A DNA stretch of 64,000 nucleotides from Perkinsus marinus ATCC 50983 (GCF_000006405.1 NW_003204003.1:144805-208804), one strand, 5' to 3'. Shown: positions 32,327-44,644, counted from the first letter of the stretch. The notes: generated by a model not told the origin, from the letters alone. Made by a program: numbers and translations.

Positions 32327-34118
32327 TTAATCTTGCCTAGCGATGGCTCGTCGTAGCTCAGTGGTCACTGGAGCCAGCGACTTCTGTGCTCGGCTCTTCA
32401 CTTTGTCGTGCAACCGCTTCACTGCTAGACATATGACTTCGTCCCACAGTTGCTGAGTAGGCTGTGGCAGCTCGCTCCTGCAGCACGTCTTTCTCTCAGG
32501 CATCAGAATATTTTCCCACTCACCAGCGGGGAAGGAGTAGAGATGACGGAACTCTCTGAATTGCTGTCCTCTCACTTCCAGGGACGATATCGCTCCCGGC
32601 TGGTAGGAAGAGGCTCCTAGCAACAACGATGGTCTGAGTCTCCCTATGAATCGTCGGTACATCTCCGACATGTAGACGCTCCTGCCGGACCACTGCTGTA
32701 TGCGGCTGTAATGGCCCAGAGCGCGATCAGTTTCCAAGTTGTGTTCTTCATCACGAGCCGCTCCCAAAGTGAGACTGAGCGCCATCCGAGAAGTACTCGA
32801 GTAACAAAATGAAGTGTCCAATGTCAGAGCTAGCAGCGATGAAGATCCTTGTTAGTGCGGCTCACCTCAGCAGTGTTTCGAACTTCCCCTGGCGAGCCTG
32901 GCACAGATAGACATGGTTCGGATGGGCCTTGCGCAGTCGTAACAGAGACATTGGTTCAACAGTGCCACCCCTGGCGTCCGGGAATTGGAGGATTAACGAG
33001 AGACTTACCAACACTTCCAGCTTAGCCATTGCCTGAGGAGGATGCTACTCAATAGGACTATGCAGGGAGTATGGCCACCTGCACCGCTGCATCCACGTAG
33101 TTCACTGTACAACCATTGAGCCAAGTTGTATTAGACAATACGACGCCGCTGAGCTGGATGCGCCTAACAAGAGTGTAGCCCTCGCGAGCGCCACTGGTTG
33201 GTCGACCTCAAGGACGCTCGAGAGTTGGTGATTATCGGCTCGAGCCAGCGTGCACTGAGGGGCCACGAGGGCATATCAGACCCAACGTTCCACAGGCCAG
33301 CGTCTGGGAGGAACCCCAGATAGATGAGGGGGTTATGTGGCGACTCCAATGCCGTCAATGCCGACTCACAATTCACCTAAAACCGCAAGACTTCGAGTGG
33401 GACCACTTGTGCAGCAGTGGCCAACCTCAGGCGGGACATGTGCCCAAATAGAGTTCAGCGACCTAGCAGCAGGCGTGAGTACACAGCGTACAAGCACCTA
33501 CATGTCGGGAAAAGGAGAAGCACTTGTGATGAGGATGGTGCACCTGCATCGCCCTCTGAGCTTGTGTGGTGTCCTTCTTACGAGTAGCGGGGCTGATACA
33601 TATACGCTGCAAACGGGCAAGTCGGAAGTCCACCGGAGCCTCGAGGGCGAACGTCCGTCCTGTGGCGACAGCGTGCATCTTGATCCACACCAAGGAGGTC
33701 GAACTGATAACCAGCGACCGGACTTGCTGCCACTCCACCCTTTGGAAGGGGAAACGGCTGCTGTTCTGTGATGGGACCTGACACTGCAACAATGCAAAAC
33801 AGGCCCGGCTCAGGCGAACAACCCTTTTCCAGATGTACCCTGATATGTGGTAGTAGTAGGAGGAGAGGTCGCTGCCCGAAGCAACCGTCATAGGATAATA
33901 GGCCCAACGGCACAGCTGTCAACCTCGAGGCTGCTCCCAAATGCATTACATCATCTTGGTGTAGGAAAATGACGATACTACTAAGCAACTCTCGGTTCCC
34001 TAAATAAGTGGGCGAAAAATTCCGCCTCCGGGACCCATCTCGCCAACGGTACTGCGGCAGAGCACTTTATGATGAGCTCACCGAGAACGATCTGTCGTGG
34101 TCCTTCAGGGGAAACCAT
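32327..34118 (-). CDS. Unrecognised multi-exon protein
   Basis: Minus strand. The fixed 3' exons are 32970-32866 and 32795-32327. They join in phase and read ...MSLLRLRKAHPNHVYLCQA... then ...MYRRFIGRLRPSLLLGAS... to the stop at 32329-32327. Upstream open stretches with protein character lie near 33800-33490 (RLSRACFALLQCQ, FALEAPVDFRLARLQ), 33990-33900 (SSIVIFLHQDDVMHLGAASR) and 34118-33984 (start MVSPEGPRQIVLGE). The block at 33990 resembles an F-box (FLHQDDVMHLGAASRL), but the match is short. If correct, the protein would be an SCF substrate adaptor; otherwise function is unknown. Exon borders in the 5' half are not resolved. Confidence 0.5.
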
Positions 34119-34189
34119 ATGATGAGGCCAACTAGCTGATGATGCTGGTGACGAGTAACACAGATCTTGGTGCTTCAACAGCATATCAA

Positions 34190-34995
34190 CCTGCCGCTAC
34201 CAATACCATCTTTTGGCCACATCTCACTAGCTACAAGACATGATGCAGTTCCACTACCATACATGTATTTCCAAATGCACTACTACTCCCGACAGAGGCT
34301 AGCAGCACTTCCTCGACGACAACAGGCGGGCGATGCGGCTCACCCGACGACAGGCACACCCTTACTATGACGATTTACAACTTTTGATGTACTCAATTAT
34401 ATAGTTGTTTATGTGTAGCTACCTTCCTATGAATAGACTCTAGTTTACAATTCATTTCCCGTCGGAAAGCTCGAAGGAAGTCTTCAACGTCCTCCATAGT
34501 GGTGATGGGGGCGGCGGCCCCTGGCGACCCTTCTTGTGCTGTTTCCTTAGCGGGCATAGTGAGGAGAAGGCCCTATTCACAGTAGCTACCACTGGATTAA
34601 CAACAATACTCAACAAAATGTGTTGTTGGTGATAATGGTAAGTAGGAAATAGTGCATTATGATGATGATGACTATGATGATAATGATAATCATAATCACC
34701 TGCTGCCGCTTCTGGGACAGGCTTAGCAGGAGTACCGTAGATAGAGACATCAGCATCAACAGGATGGCAGTAGTAGTAGTAGTAGGGGCATCAACAGAGA
34801 TAGGATAAGCGGGGCCTTTCAGTGCCGAGACGACCAAAGCAACCATAGCAAGTTAAAGCACGAAAAACGGCGGCGGCGGCGGCGGCAGAAGAAGAAGAAG
34901 AAGTGTCAATGCCATCCGGAAATGGGGTTTAGATACTTATAACTAACGATTCATAGGGAGCGGTGATCACAGCTCTATTAAGGACGACAAATACC
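34190..34995. other. 3' flank of R3H-SUZ gene with simple repeats
   Basis: Contains AT-rich (ATGATG)/(ATAATG)-like tracts near 34655-34700 and a (CGG)n-(AGA)n tract near 34868-34902. No gene was seen. Confidence 0.45.
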
Positions 34996-37751
34996 TTAGA
35001 GTGTCGAATCACCACCACCACCACCATCGACGATGTGTGTAGTTGACGGTCCCTCTGCTAGAGAAGGACTATGACGATCCGCATCATTCACTTGAGAAGC
35101 CTCCTTTGCCTCCCCGTCGCCCCTCTGAGTGTCTTGAGTCGTATGCAGACCAGATCGGCGCTCCAACACCCGAGTCAGCTGCTCCTGTTGTTGTCGGAGG
35201 AGGAGGAAATCAGACTGTGGCTGTTGGCCTTGTTGTTGATGTTGTTGACGATTTTGTTGCTGGTGACCCCAACCGTGGTCACCTAGGGGGACCAGTGAGC
35301 CTGTTGTATCGTCGTAAGATTGTCTACCACCTTGCTGGTGATGATGGTGACTAGAAGCAGCAACAGCAGTGGGTGCTCCTCTTCCTCCCCTATTGCCTCT
35401 ACCCCCTCGTGAACCCACATGATAGGATCCCCCTCTACCACCCTTTCGTGGTGAAGGAACAGCACCTCCCCATTGTTGCTGTTGGGTTCCTTCACTGTGT
35501 CCTCCAGTAGTGCCCAATGGCATTCCCGACGGCTGCTGATAGTGGCCCGGGAACTTCGTCGGTGCCGTCCCACCTGGATTCGGGAGTAGACTATCTTGTT
35601 GTTGTTGTGATGATGGAGAGGGAAAGTTCATCGGAGGCGGTGGGGGAGGATTCCAAGCAACGCCTTGTTGCTGGGCGGCGGCAGCAGCAGCAGCCATGGT
35701 CGCAGCTATATACCCCTGCTGGAAGGCGGCAATCGTTGCTGCATCGGCTGTGGTAGTGGCAGCACCAGCAGACACCCCTGGGCCATGGGAAAACTGCATC
35801 ATAGGAGATACCGGGATGCCGCGTGGGTACATCGTGTTCCCGGTGTATGGCTGTTGTTGCTGTTGGAATTGCTGTTGTTGCCTCTTATTGTTACCACCCC
35901 TACGACGACCCTCCTTATTCCTGTCTTCATCATCGTACCCTCCTCCTACTCCTCCTCCGAGGGCCGGAAACTCCGCATTATAGGCAGCTGGGTCGCTCAT
36001 CAACGTAGGAGGGGCTTTCTGAACTCTACCCAGCTGCGGTATGATGGATACGGCTTGACGATTATAACTAAAAAGAACAACATTTGCCGGACCACTAGCC
36101 TATGCTACCATCCTACTCTGGATCATCCAAGTCAGTGCCCTTAGGTATGTGCTTGCGTGCACCCTCCATAGCTGCCAGCTCCTCGTTAGAGCACACTAAT
36201 GGTGTACCATCATCCTCCTGGAAGATCTTAGCACGTATCTTATTATAATGCTCCTCCCGTTGGTCGACCTGTAAAGATACAAATCAGGCCCAAAAATGAC
36301 CATACTGATTCTCACCGGGAAATTATGTAAGAGGTTAGCTTCCGAATGCTTGCCGCCTTCATCACTCGAAGACTCCTCGTCCTCAGCCCCCCTAGTAGCC
36401 CCCCTCATATTCTTGCCCTTCGACCCGGGGCCTCTCCTGAGGATCTTCACACTACGACCCTTCGTTGGTATGATGCCTGTCGCTGCTGTTGGATCCTCTG
36501 CCGTCTCTGATGGGGTGCCTCCACCTGAGGCGCCCCCTTCACTGCAAGTCCCTCTCTCATCAGCGCAGTGCTCCATTCCTTGTTGCTAAAAAATCCCAAA
36601 TAGAGACAACTCCAACACTAGGCGACTCACCTCCAGCACCCCCTCATCCGAGCGAGCCCGAGTGTCATCATGTGGAGGCCCTCCATGAACATCGTACTGT
36701 TCCTGTTGCTGACGATGCCCAGACTCTTGTTGTTGTCTGGACACATACGGCCAGGAATGGCCACTTCCGTCAGCCATCTCCGCTGCCTCCAATGCAGTCC
36801 GACATAGCTCTTGCAATATCGTGTTGGGCACACACGTCCTCTCGGTACGTATGAGGGTTACTGTACTCATCTCAGATCCCTTCGTGTAGTCAACTTCACG
36901 ATCCATCCTGATGTTAGTACACTACTACTGCTAATATCGGGAATGTGACCTACCTATAATAGTCCCCGAGCTTATGTATCAGCATCCTCTGATATTTTCC
37001 TAAAGGGTTCGTCAACTTCAACCTTTCCGAATCGGTTTCCGTTATCTACAATGGACACTAGTAATTCCCCATTGTTCCCTTCTCCGGCCCCTACCATTCT
37101 TTTTATAGCAGGCTCCACCTCTAGGAGCAAACGCCTATGCTGAGGCTGTTTCAATGCACTGACGATGGCTCGATCAACGGTCTCAGTTGCTGCTGAGGAC
37201 TCGTCGAAATGGACAATCTGCTGCTTCGAGTTCCCCGGCATCCCTCCACGCCTATTGTGCGGTGGCCCTGAGAGCCAGTGTATGGGCCACGGTCCCAATC
37301 CTTTACTACTGTGTTGTTGCATCCCCCTGGGATTGAACCCGGGACCTCCCTGTTGTGGTGGCTGTTGTTGCTGACCGGTCATAGTGGGGGGCAATACATT
37401 GCCCATGATTGATGGTACCATGCCGCTGTTGGGTCCATAGGCTCCCATCGGATATGCAGCCATCATGAAAGGCCCGCCTCCAGGGGCAGGTACTGCATAC
37501 ACTCCACCTGGCGCTGCTGGGTACCCCCCACTACCACCCATATCAGAGCTGCCAGTGAAGCTCTGTGGGGGAGGGGGTGGGTAGTAGTGCCCTCCCATAT
37601 GGGTTAGTGATGACTGCTCCTGCTGGGATGCCGGTTGTTGCTGTTGTAGGTTGACTGCATTAGGTTGACCACCGTTTTCGAACACCCCCTTAGAGGCTGA
37701 CGATGCAGAAAATTGCCTTGTGAAAGGCGGCTGGGGGCCGCCGCCGCTCAT
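34996..37751 (-). CDS. R3H-SUZ domain RNA-binding protein
   Basis: One minus-strand gene. Start MSGGGPQPPFTRQFS at 37751. The first exon is Gly/Pro/Gln-rich, then helical (RRLLLEVEPAIKRM). The R3H domain follows across about 37000-36830: YQRMLIHKLGDYYR, DREVDYTKGSEM, TLIRTERTCVP. It lacks only the most classical RxxxH spacing. The SUZ motif (REEHYNKIRAKIFQ) lies near 36250-36205. Intron 36116-36068 (49 bp) joins ...TDLDDPD to YNRQAVSIIPQ, so the long Gln/Gly-rich frame 36067-34996 (poly-Q, NPPPPPPM, RGG boxes GGRGGRGNRGGRG) is the 3' exon of the same gene, not a separate one. R3H and SUZ both bind RNA; the layout resembles R3HDM/encore proteins. One junction near 37000 is unresolved and needs an extra intron. 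Confidence 0.8.
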
Positions 37752-38790
37752 TCAGATTGATAAAAAGAAAGAGGGCAATGCCCCGAAAGTAAAGTACAAC
37801 GCTGAATGGTCCCATCATAAACCCCGCTACCCCCCCAGCCCAGTCATAAACATCCACCCACAAGAGTCCCTTAGTGGCCCACGGGTCGATAGTCATACGA
37901 CTTCTCAGTGACATCACCGCACCTTGTTATGAGTCATCATTTGAGCCCATATACTCGTGTGCTATAGACCTCTGTAAGTGCACGACTATAAGATGAAGCC
38001 ATCTCAACTGTGGCATCCCTTTACGATGACGATCTCCGTCCTCCACCTTCATATTCCATGTAGACACTAGAGGAACCCAACTCATTCTATTCGATAATAC
38101 ACACTAGCTGGAGCGCCTCGCACTCGCGTCTATTGCTATTGATAGGCACTGATACCAACCGGCCAACCCTGAAACGGTCAGACTGAGCATGAACGAGGGG
38201 ATTGTCGAAACAAAAAGCCTGTGATATCGATCACAATGGCGAGCGCGGTTGTTGGCGCAAACTCACAATGACGTCATCGTTGAACCACCATCCTGCTACT
38301 GTATATGTCTCGTGTACCTAATGCTTTCGAAATGAACTATGATGGTTGGGGATCTGCACGGTGAGCATCTCACGACAATATTTTGCCCATTATGAGTCCG
38401 CATTCAGACCCAACGCCGCTTTAGCTGCTCTTACCACACTACAATCGATTCAGAACATGGAACATTACTCGAGTGGGGAATAGGTTACTCGTATCCTCCA
38501 GTACCCGCTGACCGCAAGTTCGAGCCGCGGCTGTGGACTTTCTACCTAATTTTTATCGCTAGTATGGCGCAAATGATCAGGTACATCATCATCATCATCA
38601 TCGCCATCTACGGAACATCCACTATCATATACTATTGAACCAAGTAATAGTAGTAGTAGTAGTAGTAGTAGTAGTAGCAGTAGTGAAGATAATAGGGATG
38701 GTATCGGTAGTGATAAGAGGGATAGTAGTGACATCTGAGATGAACTCCTTAATCTCTCGCTTACCTAAATCCCATGCCAGGTAGTAAGCG
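37752..38790. other. Intergenic with a TAG microsatellite
   Basis: Upstream flank of the R3H-SUZ gene. It contains a (TAG)n run at about 38648-38677 next to a (CAT)n run near 38586-38600. No gene was identified. Confidence 0.45.
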
Positions 38791-38849
38791 ACAACGGACG
38801 CTATCGGGGGACGAAACGGCATGCAGTCCTGCCTTTGCTGGTGGCCTAA

Positions 38850-39219
38850 GGCATACTCACTCTGCCGTCTCCAAAAGGGATCGAGCCCGTCGCAAACCCG
38901 AGTACATCCGCTTCTCCCGATTTGGCGAGACCAGGACGGAGGGCTATACTCACTCTGCCGTTTCCAAAAGGGATCGAGTCCGTCGCAAACCCGAGTACAT
39001 CCGCTTCTCCCGATTTGGCGAGACCAGGACGGAGGGCTATACTCACTCTGCCGTTTCCAAAAGGGATCGAGTCCGTCGCAAACCCGAGTACATCCGCTTC
39101 TCCCGATTTGGCGAGACCAGGACGGAGGGCTATACTCACTCTGCCGTTCCAAAAGGGATCGAGTCCGTCGCAAACCCGAGTACATCCGCTTCTCCCGATT
39201 TGGCGAGACCAGGACGGAT
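38850..39219. repeat. 93-bp minisatellite, four copies
   Basis: Four tandem units with starts spaced exactly 93 bp apart (for example 38941, 39034, 39127). The middle copies are almost identical. Unit 4 lacks one T (GCCGTTCC against GCCGTTTCC). Because 93 is a multiple of three, frames on both strands stay open through the first three units. On plus the unit reads FSRFGETRTEGYTHSAVSKR.... There is no sign of which strand, if any, is translated. Confidence 0.9.
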
Positions 39220-39299
39220 TCTCCGAAACAGGTGAGCACTATCGTCACTGAATATGCAGTGTGGTGTCGGATGCCCTCAGGTGTCTCTGTCTTTGCCAC

Positions 39300-40339
39300 A
39301 TAACCATCATAACCGCATATTTGAAGATGAATCGTTAGGATATAGCTCTTCTACGTCAAACGATGCGGTCTTGGATGCACTCAATGAAGCATTCGGTAAA
39401 ACATAAGATTTGCTGCTAGGTAGCAGAGCTCCCTACTCTCAGCGCAAGGCCGGGATGCTTCGAATCGACTTGATCAGCCGTCGTGTGTTTTCAGCCTCCC
39501 CAGTAGGATGCGATTTTCCTCGCTATGATGGTATTCTATACTGACTTGTTCAGTCCATCGCGAGTCCAACTCAGTCGGCGGTGTGCCCAAGTCTACCTCG
39601 TGGGAAGGCTTGACAGGATCTCCGCGAATGCACTATCTAGTACCGTCAACCAGGAGGACCCAGACTAAGTCGGAAATGGTAGGGAACTTTTCCACGTGCA
39701 CTGCTAAGGGGTTATCGTAGGGCCGCCGTCAAGGATCCCCGTCTCGGAAGGTTCCCTCCTGGGCCGAAAACTTGATCGCAGACGAGGTACTATCTAGTCC
39801 ATCTCGAGGTGTCTATCCAGGTTTTTCATGTAGCCGACTGAGCCCCCCAAGATTCGACTCGGGGAGGCTGGCAGGAGTCGTTTGAAGGCTATACTCTCTC
39901 AGAGTCTTCGCAACAACCCTGGTCTGCGGGCCGTAGGAGCCTCTGACCACCCTCATATCTCATCGTTGTTGTTTGCACTATAAGGTATGTAACAGCATCG
40001 CTAGACTCAAGAGTGCTACGGTACAACAACTACTGCGTATGGCTGAGGTATGCGGGTGCATGGACCAGGCCTTGGCTATTGCTCGAGACTTCCACCGCAC
40101 TAGAGCAATTAAGGTTAGTTCACCAGCACCCTGGCCTCACCAGATCGCTAGTATTCAGAGCCGGAAGCCGCGAACCCCGCGGAGCAGTCAGTCATCGAAT
40201 AGTGTAATCACCAGTTTACGACACCACGAGGCAATCCTCTGTTCAGGTGATACAGTCGGCTTTCGGGGGAGTCCGTAGGGATGATGTCTCTACTGGTAAT
40301 ACTGAGCTGCATTCGACACGCAGCTGGATGAGGACTTAG
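39300..40339 (+). CDS. Possible multi-exon gene, unknown product
   Basis: Several short stretches on plus read like exons. One near 39324-39400 gives DESLGYSSSTSNDAVLDALN. One near 39555-39665 gives VQLSRRCAQVYLVGRLDRIS. One near 39985-40113 gives ATVQQLLRMAEVCGCMDQAL and ends at a GTTAGT donor. A last near 40250-40339 ends SWMRT-stop after a TTCAG acceptor. They could be one gene, perhaps beginning at or before the minisatellite, but phases between them were not proved. No family is recognised. Confidence 0.3.
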
Positions 40340-40579
40340 ACCAATGACATATCAATTCATGAGACATGCTTTGAACGGGGCGACGCCTCTGCATGGGTGC
40401 CACTTCCTAGTATTGTTATCTGGCGTGTTTTTCCATTGCCAATTTTACCAAGCCCTAATTTGTCATGGTTGCTATAATGGTCGCGTTGGTTAATCGTTGG
40501 AGAAACGCAAACGGACGAAAAGGAGAAACAGAATGTGGTAATATTGCACAGAAACAGTAGAGATATTTCAACTATACAT

Positions 40580-41255
40580 TCACCATTTATGGACATCTTT
40601 ATCGCCAGTGGACATGAAGGAATCGATAACGATAGAAAAAGCGGCAAAACCAGCACAGCCCATTGCCATAGCCTGAGGCCCTCCTTTGTAAGCTAGAGCG
40701 GCACCAGTGAGACAACCAGCATAAATAGAGTTGTTGAGATCATGAGATCCTCTGGCACGCTCTACAAAGCAGTCAACGCCCGAGTACACGGCTCCGCACT
40801 GAAATAAAGCAAAACAGAAGTTATTTTCGCGGAGCGACGCACCCAATTAGTAGTACCACTGCAAATCCTTTTGCCATCGAGAGGGATGCCTGTCCGAAGC
40901 CTTTGTACGCCTGGCGAACCTGTTGACGGAATGGGAGACTCGCATCGACATCTATGGGTTGCATCGTGTGGAAGAAACCACCCATTAGGAGACCGAGAGC
41001 CCCTCCCATGAAGTAGGAGGACACGGCTCGACCGATACATGATTCGAAGATGACTTGTGGGTTCATCTTGATACGTTGCCAGTAGGTGAGGTTACTGTAC
41101 TCGGCCTGGTCCTTGTTAACGAAGGACAAGTGACGATACTCGGGACGTAGGAATATATCGATGGTGTCGTCCATTTGGGTAGGAGGAGGAGATGTACGAT
41201 CAAGTTCGGCTGTTGAGAGGCCTTCTGTCGTCGCTGATGAGGAGGCTTCGGCCAT
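40580..41255 (-). CDS. TIM22: TIM22-family inner-membrane translocase subunit
   Basis: Two exons, 41255-40857 and 40798-40580, with a 58-bp intron; 618 bp, 205 aa. After a polar N-terminus come the Tim17/22/23 helices with small-residue faces: [19 protein letters not shown] (first helix pair), [64 protein letters not shown] matches the conserved turn in Tim22 (two cysteines that may form its disulfide). Tim22 inserts carrier proteins into the mitochondrial inner membrane. The donor at 40856 (GTACTACTAATTGG) was chosen because it alone keeps phase. A hAT MITE ends 45 bp upstream of the ATG. Confidence 0.88.
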
Positions 41256-41299
41256 TAGATTTGAAACACTATAAAACTATCGATGGGAACTTCGATACC

Positions 41300-41472
41300 C
41301 AGTGTAGGAAAATATGCATATGGTCAACAACCGCATGTGTTGGTGGCTGAAAAGATTTTGAAAATTTTTTTATTGATTTCTGAACACTTGTACCCCAGTC
41401 GTGAGTAAGCTACTATATTTCATGAGGAAACTCCCGAGCTCAGCTGAGGGAAGCGAACATATATCAACACTA
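41300..41472 (-). mobile_element. hAT-type MITE, copy C (173 bp)
   Basis: On plus it begins CAGTGTAGGAAAATATGC and ends ATATATCAACACTA, the reverse orientation of copies A, B and D. It is flanked by TCGATACC (41292-41299) and TCAATGCC (41473-41480), 6 of 8 identical, suggesting an older insertion. It lies in the presumed 5' UTR/promoter of TIM22. Confidence 0.8.
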
Positions 41473-42155
41473 TCAATGCCGGCCTACTCAGCAAGATCAC
41501 CACGGGCGAGGAACAAACTATATAGGAACCTGCAGCAACGATCAGATCTAATACATCCTCAGTGAATGGGCAACTGTGATGGTAAAGACATATCGAGCGT
41601 TTCTATTTTCTCTAGAGTACTAAAAGACTGTGCAACGACTCATGGTGCTGGTCATTTGATCAGGCGACATACCTCCCAAAACCACTGGCTGTCGTCATTG
41701 TACACGAGTAGGGTGACTACACTATGTCCAACCTAGCTGAGTATGTTCCTCTAATAGTACCTGTCCTGTCCTCCACAATGATCCATAGCTGGTTAGAATT
41801 AGGTGCATCTTTAACGAATCCACCTAGTTGAAGTTGTGCTCGACCGAACGAGTAGCGAACACTCTTGCACTCTTACAATCACTTGCTCTTCCCTTATCGC
41901 ACTGGTAATGAAAACGCATATGTCTAAACCGTTCTACTTTGCCCCTCATCACAGTCCTATGGAATTATGAGGGGGAAATCGAGTCAAGTTGAACTCAAAC
42001 CAAGAACGTGAATTGGCCAAGGATTGGGCGCCTTGAAATGTCTAAGTAGTAGATTCCAATGAGATGAACTATCAGTGGTGATCTACTGCACACCTAGAGG
42101 GACGAGTACGACCTCAATCAGTCTCAGAGCGTGTCAGCAACCTCATATCATTGAC
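41473..42155. other. Intergenic, nothing identified
   Basis: Between the MITE upstream of TIM22 and the CCCH gene. The open frame from 42075 continues into the CCCH gene but has no ATG before 42156. Confidence 0.4.
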
Positions 42156-43013
42156 ATGACGACTGAGAATCTGCGAGTTTTTCGGAGTCTTGGAAGACTC
42201 CGTGAAAATCCAAGCACGTCGCGTCACGGGACAGGCATGCGTGCTATGACCCAACTCGTTGTCACCCGTATTGTGTTCAGAGATTTTTCAGCGGACTTTA
42301 CGATAAACTTCCATCTAATAATGAGGCTTCCTCCTCCTGGAACAGCGCCTAGTCTGGTCGATGTTGAGCTTGTTGAGATGACCAAAGAGTGGTCCCCTAT
42401 CAAGAAGCGAATGTACAAGACTCAGGTTTGCAAGTATTTCATCCGTGGCCGATGTATGCACGGACTATTATGCGCGTTCGCCCATTCGGTTGACGAGCTC
42501 AACAGGAAGCCCGATCTTTCTAAGACAAAGCTCTGTACAAAGGTCGGTTGCGTGGATCCAGGCTGTGCCTTTGCTCATACTTTGGCTGAGTTAAGGGTGG
42601 ATCCCGCTGTCAACGACAACAGCATGGAGAAGCAGATTCTCGCTCGGTTCGATAACCCAACCTATGCGGATTACTTTGAAGAACAACGAAGTATTTTATC
42701 ATTTGCTAATGAGAGTGGTTGCTATAGTGGTGTTGGATTAGGGCTACTGTCGGCTCCGCCGCACACTGTTGTTTCCCGCCAGTCCCCTATTAAGAACGAG
42801 AAACCGATGCTGACTAGGGTTCCTCGTCGGCAGTGTCCTAAACTTTCGACAGAGGTCAGAGCCTCTCCTCCTCCTCCTGTTGCGGCTATGGGGTCCTCAT
42901 GTTCCACATCTACAACAGACAATTTCAACGAGATCAAAGACCTTATAGAACGCTTAAAACTACTTTCGCACCTGGAAGAAGACACAAGTGATGTGCATAC
43001 CACTGGGCTTTAG
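42156..43013 (+). CDS. CCCH zinc-finger protein
   Basis: Single exon of about 285 residues from the first in-frame ATG (42156, MTTENLRVF); a later start at MRLPPPGTAP (near 42330) is possible. Two CCCH fingers are visible: C-KYFIRGR-C-MHGLL-C-AFA-H (x7-x5-x3) and C-TKVG-C-VDPG-C-AFA-H (x4-x4-x3), each followed by an aliphatic/acidic stretch (SVDELN, TLAELR). The spacing is close to alveolate and trypanosome CCCH regulators of mRNA. The C-terminal third is Ser/Pro-rich and ends in a helix (DLIERLKLLSHLEED). It is likely a cytoplasmic RNA-binding factor; the target is unknown. Confidence 0.85.
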   Translation: MTTENLRVFRSLGRLRENPSTSRHGTGMRAMTQLVVTRIVFRDFSADFTINFHLIMRLPPPGTAPSLVDVELVEMTKEWSPIKKRMYKTQVCKYFIRGRCMHGLLCAFAHSVDELNRKPDLSKTKLCTKVGCVDPGCAFAHTLAELRVDPAVNDNSMEKQILARFDNPTYADYFEEQRSILSFANESGCYSGVGLGLLSAPPHTVVSRQSPIKNEKPMLTRVPRRQCPKLSTEVRASPPPPVAAMGSSCSTSTTDNFNEIKDLIERLKLLSHLEEDTSDVHTTGL

Positions 43014-44217
43014 CCCGCAAGGTAGAGGATGCGTGAATTCTGTTTGAAGGAGAGCCACCTACTTAAAGATGCTTATCCTCCTTAACTATCAACCTATGTC
43101 ATCTGGTGCTACTTTACATTATGTTAGAGTTATGGTCGAATATGGGAAGGTATGATTCGTGCTACTTGTATGCTAAATCACTTCCCAACTATCGGCCCCA
43201 TCGGTCGTCACTATACTAAATCGCTATTCTTAGGCGTATAATTTTCCTGGTGCGGTGTTGCAAGGATCAATGCCCCCAGTGCGTATTCTGTTCTGCTTTA
43301 ACCGATATGAAGTCTGACCTGCCTTTGTTCTTCGGTCATTGAAACACATTGTTAGTCTGAGTTGAGTTACGGAGGTAACTGGGTTGAGATCAAGAGGGCT
43401 GATGAGGGAAAGCTCTTCGCATTTATTGCTGAGAGGCATCACACCTAAGGGCAAGTTTCATCGTTATTACTACTCGACGCTTCGGAAACTGCTCAGAGGA
43501 GATAGTTTTAGAGCTCAACGGGCATTTCGACACGTATGGTCAATTTCGTGACATTCGTACTGCTATGCAGATGAGTTTGTTACTAGGAGGAAGGTCATTC
43601 GGACGGCCCATCGTGACTTTCTCAAGGGGGCTATGCTTGTTCCGACCTCGGAAAGGTCTGACAAGCAGCAGCTCAACCCTTGCCGTATTTGTCCAGGGCG
43701 AGTATCTTTGGTTAGTGGTATGGAAAATCCGCGTAGAGGTAGAGAGAATAGCGCTGAAGAAGGTGCCTATCAGATCTAGACAGGGATACGCTAGCATAGA
43801 GGAAGCCTACAGAGAAAGGGTGTTCTTTTATTGAGTTCCTCCCAGGTACAGCTAGCACTGGATGCTGGTGATAGCCTCTCGATGAGGCTTCGATGCACGC
43901 TACGTTGCCGTAGAGGTTACTGCAGGTAAGGCATAGTATTTCGTAATAAGCCCTCTACGTATGGTTACGGTAGAGGGCGAGCTTACGAGTTGCCCTCAAC
44001 TTGTCGTTAGATAGCTTTGCATTCGTCTGTCACAGACCACTAAGGAGAGGCTCCTGAGGAGTAGCTAGAGTACTACGATGGAGTTTTCTAACAGCAATAC
44101 AACTAATGCTATTCCGTGCAATATATTGTTGTCTCAGCAGTGTGGAGCTATTGAGTTGGAGGAGTGAGGGATATCCTGGTTTTTGGGGTCGGCTCACTAG
44201 GTTTTACATCCTCGCCA
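43014..44217. other. Weak coding signal, no gene assigned
   Basis: Plus-strand stretches near 43386-43440 (VEIKRADEGKLFAFIAERH), 43450-43545 (FHRYYYSTLRKLLRGDSF) and 43570-43780 (DEFVTRRKVIRTAHRDF) read like exons. I could not join them in phase or name a family. A small unannotated gene is possible. Confidence 0.3.
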
Positions 44218-44577
44218 ATGACTGACCACGACAGGATCGGTCAAACCTCCACCTTCACGGCACTTGGAGGACAGTCGCTGACAAGCCTAAGGTGGCACGT
44301 GGCCATCGGGCTTGCGGCCCTCGCAGCAGTCCAGTCCACTGTTGCTCTGGTCAGCGCTGAGTCATCGACCTCATCCTCCTCGAGAGGCGATGGCTCCCCA
44401 GTAGATGACGATGTTCTGGTAGCTGAACCTGGGGGCTTTGATTTGATCGTCGTATCCTGCAATGGTATTCTCAGGCTAGGCCCCAGCCGTACCGCTGTGC
44501 AGCTGGCTTGCCACCATCTGCACCTATGGTCAAGGGTCCTTCCAGTGGAGACAGCGCCGGTGCTGGCTTCCAGCTGG

Positions 44578-44644
<67 letters not shown>

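Noticed and set aside
34996-36003. Separate Gln/Gly-rich gene starting MMSDPAAYNAEFPALG
   Set aside because: The frame extends upstream of that ATG to a TTTTTAG acceptor and joins in phase to the SUZ exon, so it is the last exon of the R3H-SUZ gene.
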